Below, piece by piece: positions 63,125 to 64,000 of a stretch of DNA of 64,000 bases. Under the pieces are notes generated by a model. The model was not told the origin of the DNA, did not search any database, and saw only the letters and a list, made by a program, of their open reading frames with translations. Location of the stretch: positions 2,170,001-2,234,000 of the forward strand of contig NZ_CP047209.1 in assembly GCF_030408755.1 (NCBI RefSeq), given 5' to 3'. Each line of letters begins with the position of its first letter. The stretch's first letter is position 1. Made by a program: the position numbers and the translations under genes. Source of the DNA: Corynebacterium felinum. GTDB taxonomy: Bacteria; Actinomycetota; Actinomycetes; Mycobacteriales; Mycobacteriaceae.

Positions 63125-64000
63125 TGGAACCTGCACCCGCAGGCGCAGGCGGAGGAAGCACAAACGAAGCAACCAGCACAATCACTACCACCAACTGGGT
63201 ACAGAATACCCAACAAGCAGCTAGGGAGCTTGACCTTGAACCCCACGAACTTGCTGAACGGGTGTTAGATCAGGTAGCAACCCAGCAATCCGCGCTAGGG
63301 CTTGATCCTGCAACTATTAACCCACTTAATGCCCATCAACACCCAACCACACATGGTGGTGTTGGTAATGCTACTGGTTGGGGTGCAGGCGCAGGTGCAG
63401 GCTATGGTGGTGGATCTTATGCTGGTGGCACAGCACAGTCACACATTACCGGTGGAAACACGCAGCATCATAGGGTGTCGCATACGATGCCGCACCAATC
63501 TGGTAGCAACCATGTTGGAGGAACCAACACCACCACCGGCACCGGCACCGGTGGTGGCAGAGGCACAGGTGCAGGTGCAGGTGGGTATGGTGCTGGTGTT
63601 GGTGGCTATGGTGCAGGTGCTGGTGCTGGTGGTTCTCATCGCTCGGGTGGCTCACACACCGGGAGGGGACATAACCCAACCGGCACAGGCACAGGCACCG
63701 GCTCTGGCACTGGTTCGGGTTCGGGTGGTGGGTCCCATCGGGGTCACAGCCCCTACAACAACGGACAAGGCACAGGAAACAATCCCAATACTGGTGCTGG
63801 TTCTGGCGGTGCTGGTGGTTCTGGTGGTCGTGGATCAACGATGGCAGGCGGGGCACCCATGGGTGGTGCAGGCGGTGCTGGTGGTGGGCAGCAAGCGAAT
63901 AATCGCAAGCGTACAACCAACCGGACACGACGCACAGCGGTTAAAGGAGTACTCCAACAAGCAGAACGCGATAAAAACCTCCTCGACCTTCTAGGCGAAG
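63124..64000 (+). CDS. Very glycine-rich protein, 5' part (runs off right edge)
   Basis: 292 codons are open to the window edge from the ATG at 63124. A short helical N-terminal part (TNWVQNTQQAARELDLEPHE, then LAERVLDQVATQQSALGL) precedes about 190 residues dominated by Gly with Ala, Thr, Ser, Tyr, Asn and His in short repeats (GAGAGAGYGG, TGTGTGSGTG). After it a basic stretch NNRKRTTNRTRRTAVK leads to a helical segment VLQQAERDKNLLDLLGE that continues outside. The Gly-rich part suggests a flexible secreted or wall-spanning linker, and the C-terminal part could be an effector domain. Not recognised by family. Confidence 0.8.
   Translation, partial: MEPAPAGAGGGSTNEATSTITTTNWVQNTQQAARELDLEPHELAERVLDQVATQQSALGLDPATINPLNAHQHPTTHGGVGNATGWGAGAGAGYGGGSYAGGTAQSHITGGNTQHHRVSHTMPHQSGSNHVGGTNTTTGTGTGGGRGTGAGAGGYGAGVGGYGAGAGAGGSHRSGGSHTGRGHNPTGTGTGTGSGTGSGSGGGSHRGHSPYNNGQGTGNNPNTGAGSGGAGGSGGRGSTMAGGAPMGGAGGAGGGQQANNRKRTTNRTRRTAVKGVLQQAERDKNLLDLLGE

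Noticed and set aside
63302-63994. 230-codon Val/Leu-rich frame through the Gly-rich gene
   Set aside because: Frame-shifted reading of the Gly-rich repeats (GGT read as GTG); the coupled frame from 63124 is the coding one.

Overview
The window looks like a chromosomal segment of a Corynebacterium species of moderate GC. The evidence is a glnA2/glnE pair, a cobalamin-independent metE preceded by a perfect McbR-type operator (TAGAC-N6-GTCTA), an actinobacterial class A RNase P RNA next to an RNase HI/phosphatase fusion, a CYTH-CHAD protein and a corynebacterial-style T7SS-associated operon at the right edge. The species call is inference; the genus-level features are visible in the sequence.

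Layout. 1-2.6 kb: 5' part of glnE (minus), running off the left edge. 2.6-9.0 kb: accessory insert that separates glnE from its usual partner glnA2. It holds a gene-poor stretch, a translationally coupled minus-strand series of small secreted/cytosolic proteins (one with a tendamistat-like cysteine pattern, then a two-gene cassette present twice), one secreted protein gene with a strong terminator, and an intact IS1380-family element. 9.0-18.1 kb: core genes (glnA2, an unrecognised conserved-looking protein, CYTH-CHAD, a small SPOR-like protein, a galactokinase-like GHMP protein, metE). 18.2-21.9 kb: five small soluble proteins including DUF4253 and DUF1877 relatives, resembling a bank of immunity-type genes. 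21.9-25.5 kb: core minus-strand group nif3-like, zinc-ribbon protein, RNase H/phosphatase, rnpB.

25.8-44 kb is accessory and heavily rearranged: a decayed IS1380-like copy with an IS3-family element nested in it, a DUF6493 HEAT-like giant, an AlbA_2/AAA_4-type gene killed by both a nonsense codon and a second copy of the intact IS1380 element, a PIN/ImmA-IrrE toxin-antitoxin pair, an AAA ATPase, a 134-bp miniature derivative of the IS1380 element, the tail of a lost DUF4143 ATPase gene next to an intact one, and a VWA surface protein. Three of the ATPase-type genes are preceded by short repeat arrays (32-bp, 28-bp and 23-bp periods) that look like operators; two of them overlap apparent leaderless promoters. 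44.4-51.3 kb: complete type I restriction-modification operon hsdM-hsdS-rhuM-hsdR.

51.8-60.4 kb: a tightly coupled seven-gene minus-strand operon (three glycosyltransferases, ABC exporter, two phosphotransferase-fold kinases, UDP-glucose dehydrogenase) that probably makes and exports an uncharacterised, uronate-containing cell-surface glycoconjugate. 61.3-64 kb: relic and intact copies of a DUF3558-like lipoprotein gene, coupled to a helical WXG-like protein and a very glycine-rich protein that runs off the right edge; this resembles a type VII secretion substrate locus. The glycan operon, the glycine-rich locus, the tendamistat-like cassette and the repeat-controlled ATPase genes are the best candidates for undescribed biology.
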